DNA of 64,000 nucleotides from G963662675 sp963662675 (GTDB lineage Bacteria > Bacteroidota > Bacteroidia > Bacteroidales > Prolixibacteraceae). Position numbers and translations under genes: made by a program. Below the pieces are notes generated by a model. It was not told where the DNA came from. It did not search any database and saw only the letters and a program-made list of their open reading frames with translations. The stretch is taken from positions 806,001-870,000 of the forward strand of contig CAXXHP010000004.1 of NCBI GenBank assembly GCA_963662675.2, written 5' to 3'. Positions within the stretch are counted from its first letter, which is position 1. The number at the start of each line of letters is the position of its first letter. This document shows, piece after piece, positions 55,501 to 64,000 of this stretch.

Positions 55501-55648
55501 TTTGAACAGTTAATGTCGAGAGTTCGAACTTCGGAATCAGGTTAAGACTAAGCAGATTGTACGAAACAAATCCACCTATCGCCAATATTGTAAATATTAC
55601 AACAATTAGGAGCGGTTTTTTAAGTGATGTTTTTATTATTGATGCCAT
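52514..55648 (-). CDS. RND efflux pump permease (HAE1/AcrB type)
   Basis: 1044 residues, the family length. Twelve membrane segments with two large periplasmic loops. TM4 has the proton-relay DD in GILVDDSIVVVENMFHH; motifs ALSLVVGILVDD, MAITLVIVVVFVPMAITGG and the second-half FSIPLSFIGAFLALALT are clear. Nine bases separate it from the adaptor gene upstream. Third gene of the TolC-adaptor-pump operon, controlled probably by the divergent AraC gene at 58308. Confidence 0.96.
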   Translation of the reverse strand: MASIIKTSLKKPLLIVVIFTILAIGGFVSYNLLSLNLIPKFELSTLTVQTIYPGAGASEVENSVTIKIEDALSTLENLSDLTSTSLEGVSIITVKLKDGADSDKSVQDAQRKINAIKSELPAEILDPSVDKLALDEKAILNTAASSSLSSIEFYDLIEDRVQPRLAKIEGVGSVQISGGLKREIKVNIDIQKMEAYNMSVLQVLQAVQAANMEIPVGNVEDDASVYSVRLAAKYSNLDELRNTIITTTSDGGVIKVKDVADIEDGIAEQTLINRIDRRDAIGVSVSKQADANAVDVAELVKAELIDLEAEYAENNLTFEIASDDSIYTKASANSVAEDLILAILIVAVVCFVFLHDLRSAAIIMVSIPLSIIPVFIAMYALDYTLNMMSLLALSLVVGILVDDSIVVVENMFHHLEKGKSKWKAALDGSKQIMFTAMAITLVIVVVFVPMAITGGTIGNMLKEFAVPIIITVLCSLFVSFTVTPLLMSRFGKLTENNPATILGRFSLFVEHTFNSLKNWYGNILVFGLRHKAIVLISSSVLFVASISLFSAGFIGFAFMPEIDKGEFTVTLDMNPQVSIYENNQITMQAEEIISSNPDIVSLYTNVGMSTTSSKNNATTITVKMLDKKYRKTTVDECAKQIKSDIMEAIPGVRAQTIVASLSGTASEPIQYIVQGSDMDLVKETASMIFDVANNTPGTADVKYSVDDPRQEVQINLDRDKMAKLGLSVADVGSTLRVALAGNDDSKYRDGDLEYDIRIGIDDFDRTSLDDVSKLTILNRKGELIEMNQIAALSYGQGASALERTDRISSISVKSNVVGRAAGTVGSEITEAISDKIPEGITIKLGQQMQMQSSAFSGLGYAFLAAIVLIYLIMVVLYDSLLDPIVVLFSIPLSFIGAFLALALTMTDLNIFSIIGLIVLIGLVAKNAILIVDFTNHMIRDEKMSTFDALVQAGKERLRPILMTTFAMIFGMLPIAMATGNGAEMKNGMAWVIVGGLTSSMILTLVVVPVVFLVFDKIRNKLKRKKRIKLVRKVELKYNKQALSL

Positions 55649-55657
55649 AAGATATAT

Positions 55658-56713
55658 CTATTTGATAGTAATGGTTGCCCCATCAGTTAAATTAATCTGA
55701 CCATTCGTAACTACCCGGTCTCCTTCATTAATACCAGAAATAATTTCCAGATAAGAGCCGAAATTGCGCCCAGCCTCTACCTTTACCAGTTGTGCGGTTT
55801 CACCTTTTACAACATAAACAGATGGATCTTTTACACTACTAACAATAGCATCGCGCGGAATCATGAGTGATTTCACGTGTTCTTCCATACTCACAATAGC
55901 ATTTACATAGGTTCCTGCTTTTAACGGATTCTTACTCGTATTCTCAATTACAACTTCCACCGGATAAGTATGCGATGCGCTTCCCTGAGGACTAATACTT
56001 GAAATGATTCCATTATAATTTACTCCCGGATATACATCGGCAGTAACAGTTACATTTTGCCCTTTGCTTAGTTGATAGATATTAGCTTCTGACACTGACA
56101 ACATTATCTTTAGTTTTGAGATATCTGCCATTTTAACGATTGATGAACCAGTATTAACATATGATCCTAACTCTGTGCTTTTTGTGACAATTACACCGCT
56201 AAATGGAGCAACAATTTTAGTGTCTTCCAGTTGCTTTTTGGTCTTTTCTAATTGTATCCCTGCATTTTCAAATCCAATTTTCATATCACGAAGTTGAGCC
56301 TCAGAAACAGCATCACCTTCACGTAAAACCTGGTAACGTTTATAATCGTCTTCATATTTAATGAAATTTAGTTGAGCATTCTCTAAAGCAAGACGTTGGT
56401 TTGTATCATTCACTTTTGCTAAAACCATTCCTTCACGAACAGAATCGCCCATTTTAAAATTAGCTTCAACAATTTTCCCAGAACTCTCAGAGGCAACAAC
56501 TACTTCTTTAATGGGTTCTGCAATACCTGTCAACTCTAATGTATTGCTCACTTTTTGCATTTCTGCAGAAGCTACAGTTACAGAAACCTTATCTTCAATG
56601 GTTTTCACAACATTATTGCTGTCGATTACCTCTTTATTATTTGCCAATGTCCATGCCATTGAAGCAAAAAGCACAACGATTACTGCACTTATGATTATTG
56701 AACTCTTTTTCAT
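55658..56713 (-). CDS. RND efflux periplasmic adaptor (membrane fusion protein)
   Basis: 351 residues. N-terminal signal/membrane anchor (SSIIISAVIVVLFASMAWT), lipoyl half VVASESSGKIVEANFKMGDSVREGM, coiled hairpin (NAQLNFIKYEDDYKRYQVLR), second lipoyl half APFSGVIVTKSTELGSYVNTGSS, then beta-barrel and MPD parts. Bridges the pump and TolC. Lies between the two, nine to ten bases apart from each. Confidence 0.95.
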   Translation of the reverse strand: MKKSSIIISAVIVVLFASMAWTLANNKEVIDSNNVVKTIEDKVSVTVASAEMQKVSNTLELTGIAEPIKEVVVASESSGKIVEANFKMGDSVREGMVLAKVNDTNQRLALENAQLNFIKYEDDYKRYQVLREGDAVSEAQLRDMKIGFENAGIQLEKTKKQLEDTKIVAPFSGVIVTKSTELGSYVNTGSSIVKMADISKLKIMLSVSEANIYQLSKGQNVTVTADVYPGVNYNGIISSISPQGSASHTYPVEVVIENTSKNPLKAGTYVNAIVSMEEHVKSLMIPRDAIVSSVKDPSVYVVKGETAQLVKVEAGRNFGSYLEIISGINEGDRVVTNGQINLTDGATITIK

Positions 56714-56723
56714 TATTCTATTT

Positions 56724-58083
56724 TTATTCGTTTATTAAATTTCTGATTTCACCATTGAGAGAAATTACTTTCAATTCAGCATCTTTAAGGTTATAAAGTG
56801 CACTTAAATAGCTAGCCTGAGAGTTGCTCAAACCTTGTTCATCCTGAAGTAAATCACTCATGGTAGACAAACCTTCTCTATATTTCAGAGCTGTTTCATT
56901 ATAAACCTTCTCCGCCAATTCAATATTCATTTTTTGACGTTCAACATTCGTTTTATGATTTTGGTAGTTATTAATTGCATCCTGATAGCTTATTGTGAAT
57001 TGCTTCTGAGTATCGATCAATGTCATTTCTGATTTTTGATATTCAAGCGTTGCTTGTCTTGATTTTGATTTTTTCTCAAAGCCATTAAAAATCGGGATAG
57101 ACAAATTCAGACCTACATAAGCAGATGCATACCAATTGTTTTCAGGACTGCTTTTAAAATAGTTTTTTAAAATCCTGTCGCATTCCTTGATAAGAATACG
57201 AACCGGTAAATGAAAGTGTAGGTAAATAACTATCATTCACTAATTTCTTATTTAAGAGATTGATTTGTTTTTGAGACTCAATAATTTTCATATCAACATG
57301 ATCTGAAAAGTCAGACTCTAAAACCAGCGTTTTTTTCCAACAATGGCATTTCCGCAGTATCTGACAACGCAATCATTTGATCAATTGGGATGTCAAGTAT
57401 GTATTTAATCATATTAAACTGCTGCTCCAAGGTTGATTCAGTATTACTTAATTGTGTATAAAGATTTTCAAGGTTCACAGAAATCCGTTGATAATCTACA
57501 TTCATGCTGATACCATTATCCACCAATAATTTAACAATATCCCTTTGTCGTTCTGTTCGTTGAATATTTTCTTCAACCAGTGTTTTTTGTTTCTCAGTAA
57601 CAAGGGACAAGAAATAGAGCTTTGATACTTCACTTGCCAATTGTTCACTTGCTTTTTTCTACGCTCAAAGCATTCAGCCCCCACCATTTCTTTAGAAATC
57701 TTTAGCGCTGTTAGTGCTGTTTTACTATATAATATTTGATTAATGTTAATGGCGGCATTGGTATTGAACTGGCGCCCCATTTGAACGGCAATACTTGTTC
57801 CCGGACTTCCAAATATCTCACCGGGCAGTAAAGTCGTAGGTAGTTTCACATTATCTCTAAAACTACCACTAATACCAATGCTCGGCAGCAAAGCTGCAAA
57901 ACTTTCGCTTACAGCATATTCACTCTTCTCGTAGTTAATACGAGCAATCCGAGTGTTTATATTTTTCTCGACAGCTGTTTGCACACATCCTTTCAATGAT
58001 AATTCTGTTGCATCCTTCTCTTGTGCTACCATTGAAGAAATACCCATTAAAAAAATAGCAATTGATAAAAAAAATGTTTTCAT
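56724..58083 (-). pseudogene. TolC-family outer-membrane efflux protein, broken by three poly-A frameshifts
   Basis: The reading frame jumps three times, always at A-runs on the minus strand: about 57653 (one A too few, RRKK to ASEQLASEV), about 57333 (one A too many, PLLEK to TLVLESDF) and about 57160 (one A too many, RQDFK to NYFKSS). Correcting them gives exactly 1359 bases, 452 residues, the normal TolC size, with signal peptide, two alpha-helical/beta repeats (ALLPSIGISGSF and SYLPTLSFTGSYSY) and a good C-terminus. All three sites being homopolymers makes base-calling error more likely than true decay. Outer-membrane channel of the pump. Confidence 0.8.
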
Positions 58084-58231
58084 AGATTTGTATTTATTTT
58101 GCTTTAAATCAGAGTATTGGTGAATTGAGATTTGCCCTCTTCGAAGATTATCCTTCCCTCACGTCTCTTTCTTAAATTGAATTAAAAAAACTCTGGCACA
58201 AAGATAGAATGGTGCTGTTGCAATAAAAGGC

Positions 58232-58259
58232 CAATTAGGCCACAGTATTGGCCTAATTG
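58232..58259. promoter_or_regulatory. Perfect inverted repeat between RND operon and AraC regulator
   Basis: CAATTAGGCCA, six bases, TGGCCTAATTG: an 11-bp perfect palindrome in the divergent promoter region, 49 bases before the AraC ATG and about 150 before the TolC ATG. A good operator candidate for the AraC-type protein or another dimeric repressor. Too symmetric and AT/GC-mixed to be chance easily. Confidence 0.55.
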
Positions 58260-58307
58260 TCGTTTATTTTGATATATTTACACCTTAATGTCCAATATAA
58301 TAGAACT

Positions 58308-59171
58308 ATGAAAGAACCAATTACACTATTAACCTGGCATACTGATCTTGTGGAGGCTGATTCAATTGGTAATGATTTTATCCTAACTGATAAAATATTA
58401 CTTAACTCTATTATTGATCAACCTTTTAAGATGGATATGACCGTTGCTATAATTTGTCTCAAAGGAACAATGGAAGGATCTGTTAATCTGAAAAAATTTA
58501 GTGTCAAGTCTCCTTCTCTTTGTATTGTTCTCTCCGAACAAATACTACAACACGAATACATAAGTGACGATTTTTCGGGTCTTTTTATTATCATGTCGCA
58601 ACGATTCCTGAGTAGTCTATTTGAGGATATTGATAAAAGATTTCCTCTATTTCGTTCTGTCCAGAATAATCCCGCTATCCCTCTTGGGTCAGGGGGATTG
58701 AACGCAATGATAAATTATTACTCCATGTTACAAAGGGCAATTAGAGTAAAAGAACACCCACATCGGTTGCAAATTGCCAAACATCTGACACTAGCGCTAT
58801 TTTATGGACTGGGATCTCAGTATCACATAATACCTTCCAGTAAAAAGAAAACAAAACAGGAGCTTTTGGTTGAGGAATTTCTAACTTATGCTAAGGCAAA
58901 TTTCAAGAAGCAAAGAAGCATTGATTTTTACGCAGATAAGTTATGTCTTACCCCTAAATACTTGTCAAAAGTAATTAAGGAAACCAGTGGGAAATCTGCA
59001 ACAGAATGGATAAATAATCTAGTAATACTGGAAGCCAAGGCTTTACTTAGGTGTTCCAACATGACCATTCAACAAATCAGTGATGAATTGAATTTCCCAT
59101 CGCAGTCATTTTTTGGAAAATATTTCAAAAGGCTTGATGGCCTTTCGCCTAAAGAATATAGAAACAAGTAA
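58308..59171 (+). CDS. AraC-family transcriptional regulator of the efflux operon
   Basis: 287 residues from the ATG at 58308. N-terminal cupin-like ligand part without clear motifs; C-terminal AraC domain of two HTHs (FYADKLCLTPKYLSKVIKETSGKSATEWINN, then MTIQQISDELNFPSQSFFGKYFKRLDGLSPKEYRN). Divergent from the RND operon with the palindrome at 58232-58259 between, so it most likely controls the pump. Ends at a two-way terminator. Confidence 0.92.
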   Translation: MKEPITLLTWHTDLVEADSIGNDFILTDKILLNSIIDQPFKMDMTVAIICLKGTMEGSVNLKKFSVKSPSLCIVLSEQILQHEYISDDFSGLFIIMSQRFLSSLFEDIDKRFPLFRSVQNNPAIPLGSGGLNAMINYYSMLQRAIRVKEHPHRLQIAKHLTLALFYGLGSQYHIIPSSKKKTKQELLVEEFLTYAKANFKKQRSIDFYADKLCLTPKYLSKVIKETSGKSATEWINNLVILEAKALLRCSNMTIQQISDELNFPSQSFFGKYFKRLDGLSPKEYRNK

Positions 59172-59198
59172 TTATACCGACACTTGCTCTCGCATTAA

Positions 59199-59234
59199 AT
59201 TAGGGCAAACGGATAATAAATCCCATGCCCTAAT
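59199..59234. terminator. Bidirectional terminator between AraC gene and rhamnosidase
   Basis: ATTAGGGCA/TGCCCTAAT stem with an 18-base loop between two convergent stops. Confidence 0.65.
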
Positions 59235-59294
59235 CTTAAATCTATTTTTTTTGAACTTCTCTTACAACAACTAACAATTTCATTAATAAAGCGA

Positions 59295-61697
59295 TTATAA
59301 CCCGATTACATTATTCCCACTTTTAAGTGTATAACGTGAACCTTTCCAGATAAAAACGCCTGTTGTTTTTTGAGGTAAAATTATTTCTGCTTGCTTCTTT
59401 TTACGAGTATCATATTTTACAGATATGACACCTTGGGGATGAGGCATTTCTCCACTAATTTTTTCAATTGAGCCAAGATGCGGTTCTATTTTTACTGTAT
59501 TGAAATTTGGAGAATCACTATCAATGCCAAGAATTGTTCTGAAAAACTCAATATTAGGGCTAGATCCCCAAGCATGACAATCAGAACGCGTTGTTTCAAC
59601 ATTAGAGTCTTCGCCCCAAGTAGTCAGCCCCAATTCAATGTTTTTGCGCCATACATCCAGCCAACTAAGATATTCATTGCCCAACCCGGCCTTAACTAAA
59701 GCTTGATGAAGATAATACTTAAAATAGATGGAGGCTTGAGATAGTGAGCTGTCGGTTAGGATTAACCGACCCAGACTTTCTGCATTTTTCCCAGTTACCA
59801 GTCCGGCAATAATTGCCAATGAATTGGTATGCTGAGAAAACTTATCTTTCTCTGAAGTATCGGCAAAAAGTTTTCGCGAATCGTCCCAGTATTTATTCTT
59901 TATTGTTTGCAAAAGTTGCTGGGCATTTTGGTCGTAAAGCGAAGCAAATTCTTTCATTCCTATATTTTGCTCCATATCTGACGCATATTGATATGCAAGT
60001 AGAAGCTGAAGATCCAGCATGGCAGAACTTCCATCTTCTCCCACTGGTCCCATGCCCCGTTGCCATTCATCTACCCAATCGGCAAAAAACCAGTTTGGCA
60101 CATTTTTTAAAGAACCATCAGCTTGTTGAAATTTTTTAAAATAATTCAGAATCTGTCTTTCTCCGGGTAATTTATCTATGATAAAGGTACTGTCGTCTCC
60201 ATACATCATGTAATCGTGAAGCATACCAACATACCACAATGAAAAGGTTGGGATGATTTGACTGTTAATCGTCGGATATCTGCTTAATGTTACCCCTTCA
60301 GGTTGTCTGGAATAGTCCATCAGACTTAAGGCATTTTTCACTAATCGGTCATCTCCGCTATTGTATAATGAAACCAATGCTTGAATTCTTGTGTCTCCGA
60401 TGTATTGCAGTTGCTCCCAGTAAGGACAGTCCATATAGGTTTCATAGGCACATAAACGGGCTGTGCGCCAGCCAATTTCCATTATCTGATTAAGTTCTGT
60501 AATATCGGTCTCCAACGTTGCATTCAACTCAAAAGGATAACCAGTGAATGTTCCGTAAAAATCTTCAATTACAAGTGGTGTCTCGTTTGTTTCTATCTTT
60601 AATTCCACATAACGATAAGTTCGGTAGTTAAGTGATGTAAATTTCTGATCCTTTGTGCCATCAGAAATTATTACATCCTTCCTGCCGATCATGCTCTTTC
60701 CTTCAATATCATTTCGATTGCCTTTTATGAGATTCTTATACAATGCTTCTGCATAGGTTATTGAAACGGTACTATTCTTTCCTTCACTAAAAATGAGGGT
60801 TGGATAAGCATTTGTAAGAAAAGTTTGATCAAGTAAAATTGTAGCAACAGTATTTGCTGGCACCTCAATAACTGCTTTTGTTGCAGGAAAAGATGTAGGA
60901 ACTACGACTCCATCTGTCTTGCTTAGTTTTTCAAGCCGTTGAGTTTTCATCTCCATCTGTGGCAGTAAGGAGGGAACCAATCTCCATGTGTTTGTGGCAT
61001 CCAACCCAACGGTATTTTTTGGAGTGCCCGAACTCATGGGCTGTGCCTGACTCCAGTCATTATCGTCAAAAGATAATTTCTCCCAATTCTTCACTTGCAG
61101 TTGCATATCAATCTTTTCACCCGGACCTGCAATGTACCAGCCCGGAACTCTCACCGCATTGGGATCAGGTCTATATGCACTTATAATAATGGGGCTATAG
61201 CTTCCATCCTGAACGCATTTCCAGCTTTTATTCGTATTTAAGATTTGTGAATCTGTTGTTGCCCCCTGCAAAATAAAACCGGTTCTAATTGAAAGCTGGT
61301 ACTCAGGCCTGAAATCAGCTTCATTCCAAACCTTAGCTGATATGATATTCTGACCTGATTGTAGGTAAGGAGCTATATCAACAATATCGAAATTCCAATG
61401 TGCCAGATCCGATTTAGCCGGCCCCAAAGAGACTAACTGCTCATTTACAAATAACTTATAGCGGTTATCTGCTGACACATAAACAGGAAAAGAGTCAGGA
61501 ATACTATTGGTCTCAAATTGCTTCCGAAATAAATATACGCCATAACCAGATGGATCAGACTCCGGAACCATTATCCAACTAGCATCCCATTGTTTTTGTA
61601 AATAGTACGGATTAACAGACTGAGCTTTTGAGGAAATGATTAATAAAATCATTACAATCAAAAATGTGCATATTTTTAAAAAACCTCCTTTTTTCAT
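59295..61697 (-). CDS. GH78-like alpha-L-rhamnosidase family glycoside hydrolase
   Basis: 800 residues from the ATG at 61697; the upstream extension covers a terminator and is excluded. Signal peptide (FLIVMILLIISSKAQS). Beta-sandwich domains (about 30-370: WIMVPESDPSGYGVYLFRKQF), then an (alpha/alpha)6 barrel with YMDCPYWEQLQYIGDTRIQ, matching the GH78 acid-loop region DCP..E, WVDEWQRGMG, TTWGEDSNVETTRSDCHAWGSSP, and a C-terminal beta domain ending in VIGL. Removes terminal rhamnose from a polymer or flavonoid glycoside. Encoded next to a second SusC/SusD pair; together they form one rhamnose-glycan locus at the right end. Confidence 0.85.
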   Translation of the reverse strand: MKKGGFLKICTFLIVMILLIISSKAQSVNPYYLQKQWDASWIMVPESDPSGYGVYLFRKQFETNSIPDSFPVYVSADNRYKLFVNEQLVSLGPAKSDLAHWNFDIVDIAPYLQSGQNIISAKVWNEADFRPEYQLSIRTGFILQGATTDSQILNTNKSWKCVQDGSYSPIIISAYRPDPNAVRVPGWYIAGPGEKIDMQLQVKNWEKLSFDDNDWSQAQPMSSGTPKNTVGLDATNTWRLVPSLLPQMEMKTQRLEKLSKTDGVVVPTSFPATKAVIEVPANTVATILLDQTFLTNAYPTLIFSEGKNSTVSITYAEALYKNLIKGNRNDIEGKSMIGRKDVIISDGTKDQKFTSLNYRTYRYVELKIETNETPLVIEDFYGTFTGYPFELNATLETDITELNQIMEIGWRTARLCAYETYMDCPYWEQLQYIGDTRIQALVSLYNSGDDRLVKNALSLMDYSRQPEGVTLSRYPTINSQIIPTFSLWYVGMLHDYMMYGDDSTFIIDKLPGERQILNYFKKFQQADGSLKNVPNWFFADWVDEWQRGMGPVGEDGSSAMLDLQLLLAYQYASDMEQNIGMKEFASLYDQNAQQLLQTIKNKYWDDSRKLFADTSEKDKFSQHTNSLAIIAGLVTGKNAESLGRLILTDSSLSQASIYFKYYLHQALVKAGLGNEYLSWLDVWRKNIELGLTTWGEDSNVETTRSDCHAWGSSPNIEFFRTILGIDSDSPNFNTVKIEPHLGSIEKISGEMPHPQGVISVKYDTRKKKQAEIILPQKTTGVFIWKGSRYTLKSGNNVIGL

Positions 61698-61734
61698 AAG
61701 CTGAAAATATTTAAATTGTTTTTTTGCTAAAATG

Positions 61735-61768
61735 ATAATGTAACAGAGATTACTCTCTGTTACATTAT
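61735..61768 (-). terminator. Strong terminator after the right-hand SusD gene
   Basis: Fourteen-base perfect stem ATAATGTAACAGAG/CTCTGTTACATTAT with a six-base loop, 54 bases after the SusD stop and 38 before the rhamnosidase ATG. Confidence 0.85.
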
Positions 61769-61821
61769 TCTTAAATAAAAAGGGAACAAGTATTATATAC
61801 TTTTGAGTATATAAAAATAAA

Positions 61822-63576
61822 TTATTCCCATCCGATATTCTGAGGGAATTCGGCATCTTGGTTTAATTGTATTACCTTTTCAGGGATAGGCCATAAATCG
61901 AATTTAATATCTAATGTATAAACATTGAATTCCGAGATGTACATGGCATGGTCATACAACCGCTGTTTCCACATTTCTGGTTCCATTCTTAGTAATGTAA
62001 ACCATCGACCTTCTTCAAACAGTAATTCCCGAAGACGTTCGTCTAAAATATCATCGATATCAATATTTGATAAAAGCGCACATCCTGCACGTCCTCGAAC
62101 TACATTAATTGCGTCAACAGAAAGCTCTGGCTGACTATTCCTTAAATATGCTTCAGCTAATAACAGGTAAGTCTCTGCAGAACGGATACCATATATATCA
62201 TGATTGGCACCATAGTGCATTGCATCTGATGATTTGTATGACCATTCATCCAATGGAATTATCTTTGCAAAAAGAGGAGCATATTTGGAAAAACCAGCTT
62301 GATCAATCATTGACATCGGGACTTTTTGCCCATACATACTATGGTTCGGATCTGTACAATCAAAAAGAACTCTAACTGTAACATCTTCTTTATAACGAAG
62401 ATCATCTAGATCTGTCCATACTTCATAGTTCGCATATTTAGTTCCTATATCAATACTAATACCAAACCCACCTAGGTATGCAGGAAATATTGCTCCTCCA
62501 GAGTATTCAGGGGATATTGCTTTCCATGGACCATTAGCAGCATCTTCTTCCGCAAATTCCGGTTTCCAGTTAAGATCTCTAAGAGCAGGTCCTACAAGGA
62601 AAGGCTCCCAAGTGAACTGCCCACCAGTTTCATCTTCTTGTTGATAAGTTGGAGTCTGAATTGTCCATACCGCCTCAGTATTACCAACACTAAAATCATA
62701 ATTACCAGAGTAGAACAAATCACCATAAACATTTCCGTCAGGAAGGTAAGTAGCAACTCCTCTATTGGTTGAGGCATCAGAAGGGTTTGCACGAACACCA
62801 AATCGGTCAGTCATTAAAGGATGAAGTGCAACAGTTGCATTGGCATAAGTAATTGCTTTTGAGTAATTGGAATTATCACTAGTCTCTACGCCCATTGCCA
62901 AATATGCCTCAGCTAACATATGACCAGCTGCTCCTTTTGCAACACGTCCATCCTCTAAAGGGTAATCAGGTAAATTTACAAAAGCATATTCTAAGTCATT
63001 TATGGCTTGCCTATAAGACTCCTCCCTTGTTGACCGAACATAATCAAACTTCAATTCTTCATTAAACTCTATCACTAGAGGCACACCACCAAATAACTCA
63101 GATAACCTCAGATAAGACATACCTCTGAAAAAACTAGCCTCGGCTTTCAACCTAGTCTTATAATCTTCATCATCCCAGACAATACTCTCAGACTCAGTTC
63201 CAAGAAATGTTAAATTTGCATAGCTTATTATCTGATAAAACTTATTCCAAACAGTTTCTACATCGCCCGAAGTTGAACTCCAATTACTAAAATTTGAGTT
63301 ACCTGAGCCACCAACCCTCCAACTAGTCTTATCCATAGCATCGGTTCCTGACGACTTTGTATTTCCTATACTATTACCAAAATAAAAATTGTGAATGGTG
63401 TATGAGTCATAATAACACATGGTTAACTGTGCTTCAACCTGACTGCTTTTTTCAAAAGCATTAGTCAAAGTATAAAGAGTTTTAGGTTCTTCCTCTAAAA
63501 ATTCGTTATTATTACAACTTGTAAAGAAAAACAAGATGCAACTTAGTGTAACATATATATATTTTATAGTCTTCAT
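61822..63576 (-). CDS. SusD/RagB family glycan-binding lipoprotein (second pair)
   Basis: 584 residues. Lipobox TSC (Cys21) followed by NNNEFLEEEPKTLYTLTNAF, a usual SusD beginning. Family signs: RLKAEASFFRGMSYLRLSELFGGVPLV and the C-terminal DDILDERLRELLFEEGRWFTLLRM. A surface glycan-binding partner of the SusC encoded upstream, 12 bases from it. Less than 35% similar by eye to the SusD at 29337, so for a different glycan. Confidence 0.95.
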   Translation of the reverse strand: MKTIKYIYVTLSCILFFFTSCNNNEFLEEEPKTLYTLTNAFEKSSQVEAQLTMCYYDSYTIHNFYFGNSIGNTKSSGTDAMDKTSWRVGGSGNSNFSNWSSTSGDVETVWNKFYQIISYANLTFLGTESESIVWDDEDYKTRLKAEASFFRGMSYLRLSELFGGVPLVIEFNEELKFDYVRSTREESYRQAINDLEYAFVNLPDYPLEDGRVAKGAAGHMLAEAYLAMGVETSDNSNYSKAITYANATVALHPLMTDRFGVRANPSDASTNRGVATYLPDGNVYGDLFYSGNYDFSVGNTEAVWTIQTPTYQQEDETGGQFTWEPFLVGPALRDLNWKPEFAEEDAANGPWKAISPEYSGGAIFPAYLGGFGISIDIGTKYANYEVWTDLDDLRYKEDVTVRVLFDCTDPNHSMYGQKVPMSMIDQAGFSKYAPLFAKIIPLDEWSYKSSDAMHYGANHDIYGIRSAETYLLLAEAYLRNSQPELSVDAINVVRGRAGCALLSNIDIDDILDERLRELLFEEGRWFTLLRMEPEMWKQRLYDHAMYISEFNVYTLDIKFDLWPIPEKVIQLNQDAEFPQNIGWE

Positions 63577-63588
63577 ATCTTCTTAACT

Positions 63589-64000
63589 TTAGAATTTTAA
63601 GTTTAACCCGAATTTAAAGGTTCTGGGTAGTTGTGCACTTTGGAAAGATCTAATCTCTGGATCACTTCCTTCCCAGTTAGGAGCAAAAGTGAGTAAGTTA
63701 CTACAAGACATATACACCTTCAATCCATTCACTCCAATATTATTAAGTTTTGTACTTTTAAATGTGTATGCTAAATTAAGATCCTGCAATCTCACAAATC
63801 CATACGACTGAAGAGCAACGAATTTTGAATCTTCAAAGTCATATCTTGGATAAGCTTCATTCGGACTTGTAGAAGTATAATATGGATGATCTAAAGTGTT
63901 ATGATAGAAATATGTATCAGCCGTAAGATATGCACTATTGTTTTGAGCCATACCGTATCTATTCCCACTGAAAATACCATTCAATAAAATATAAAGTTCA
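63589..64000 (-). CDS. SusC/RagA TonB-dependent transporter, C-terminal end (cut by window)
   Basis: Only the last 137 codons are in the window; the gene continues past 64000 on the minus strand. The end shows the SusC barrel finish: FVRLQDLNLAYTF, LKVYMSCSNLLTFAP, DPEIRSFQSAQLPRTFKFGLNLKF with the terminal Phe. The apparent start at 63984 (a TTG) is inside the barrel, not a real start. Paired with the SusD at 61822. Confidence 0.93.
   Translation of the reverse strand, partial: ELYILLNGIFSGNRYGMAQNNSAYLTADTYFYHNTLDHPYYTSTSPNEAYPRYDFEDSKFVALQSYGFVRLQDLNLAYTFKSTKLNNIGVNGLKVYMSCSNLLTFAPNWEGSDPEIRSFQSAQLPRTFKFGLNLKF

Noticed and set aside
1..64000. CRISPR arrays, tRNA/rRNA genes, intact insertion sequences or prophage
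   Set aside because: No regularly spaced repeats, no cloverleaf I could recognise, no transposase or phage structural gene found by reading.

Overview
The window comes from a low-GC member of the Bacteroidota, most likely a Marinilabiliales/Prolixibacteraceae-type saccharolytic bacterium (inference from gene content; no rRNA is present). Support comes from two SusC/SusD pairs, LytS/LytTR regulation, a metal-type KdsA, a DUF6913-like protein, NspC, several start regions with the Bacteroidota -7 box TAnnTTTG, and many secreted glycan-active proteins.

The first 18.5 kb is mostly housekeeping: a kinase fragment at the left edge, kdsA, a nucleoside-recognition membrane protein, a LolA-like protein, FtsK, carbamate kinase plus ornithine carbamoyltransferase, class I fumarase, a class IV aminotransferase, a hybrid-less sensor kinase, RidA, LigA, a DUF6913-dapA pair, nspC and rluF. 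A 610-bp gap with two small HTH-like/remnant ORFs marks the change to accessory DNA.

From 19 to 37 kb lies a secreted sugar-oxidation locus, all on the minus strand: LytS-like kinase and LytTR regulator, SusC, SusD, three exported Gfo/Idh/MocA oxidoreductases, two exported xylose-isomerase-like TIM barrels and a ThuA-like protein. Five of the six enzymes carry Gly/Pro/Met-rich low-complexity segments at unrelated places in unrelated folds. Related intergenic repeats lie upstream of several of these genes.

From 37 to 42 kb there is an ECF sigma/anti-sigma/Spy-like stress operon, whose promoter motif recurs exactly in front of a nearby LTXXQ-repeat protein, and then a compact exosortase system: an exosortase with visible Cys-Arg-His triad, an overlapping partner membrane protein, and an adjacent probable substrate with a signal peptide and a VPVPF-TM-basic C-terminal tail. 

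From 42 to 48 kb is a glycoside hydrolase cluster (GH106-like, GH2, and a 44-codon remnant of a GH35/DUF5597-like gene). From 48 to 59 kb are two paralogous small secreted proteins, a TetR regulator, an ACP-like protein without the prosthetic-group serine, a PKD-bearing alpha/beta hydrolase, and an RND efflux operon whose TolC gene is broken by three poly-A frameshifts, with a divergent AraC regulator and a perfect inverted repeat between them. The right end holds a GH78-like rhamnosidase and another SusD/SusC pair cut by the window edge. Together the accessory half looks aimed at rhamnose-containing or otherwise modified plant/algal glycans.
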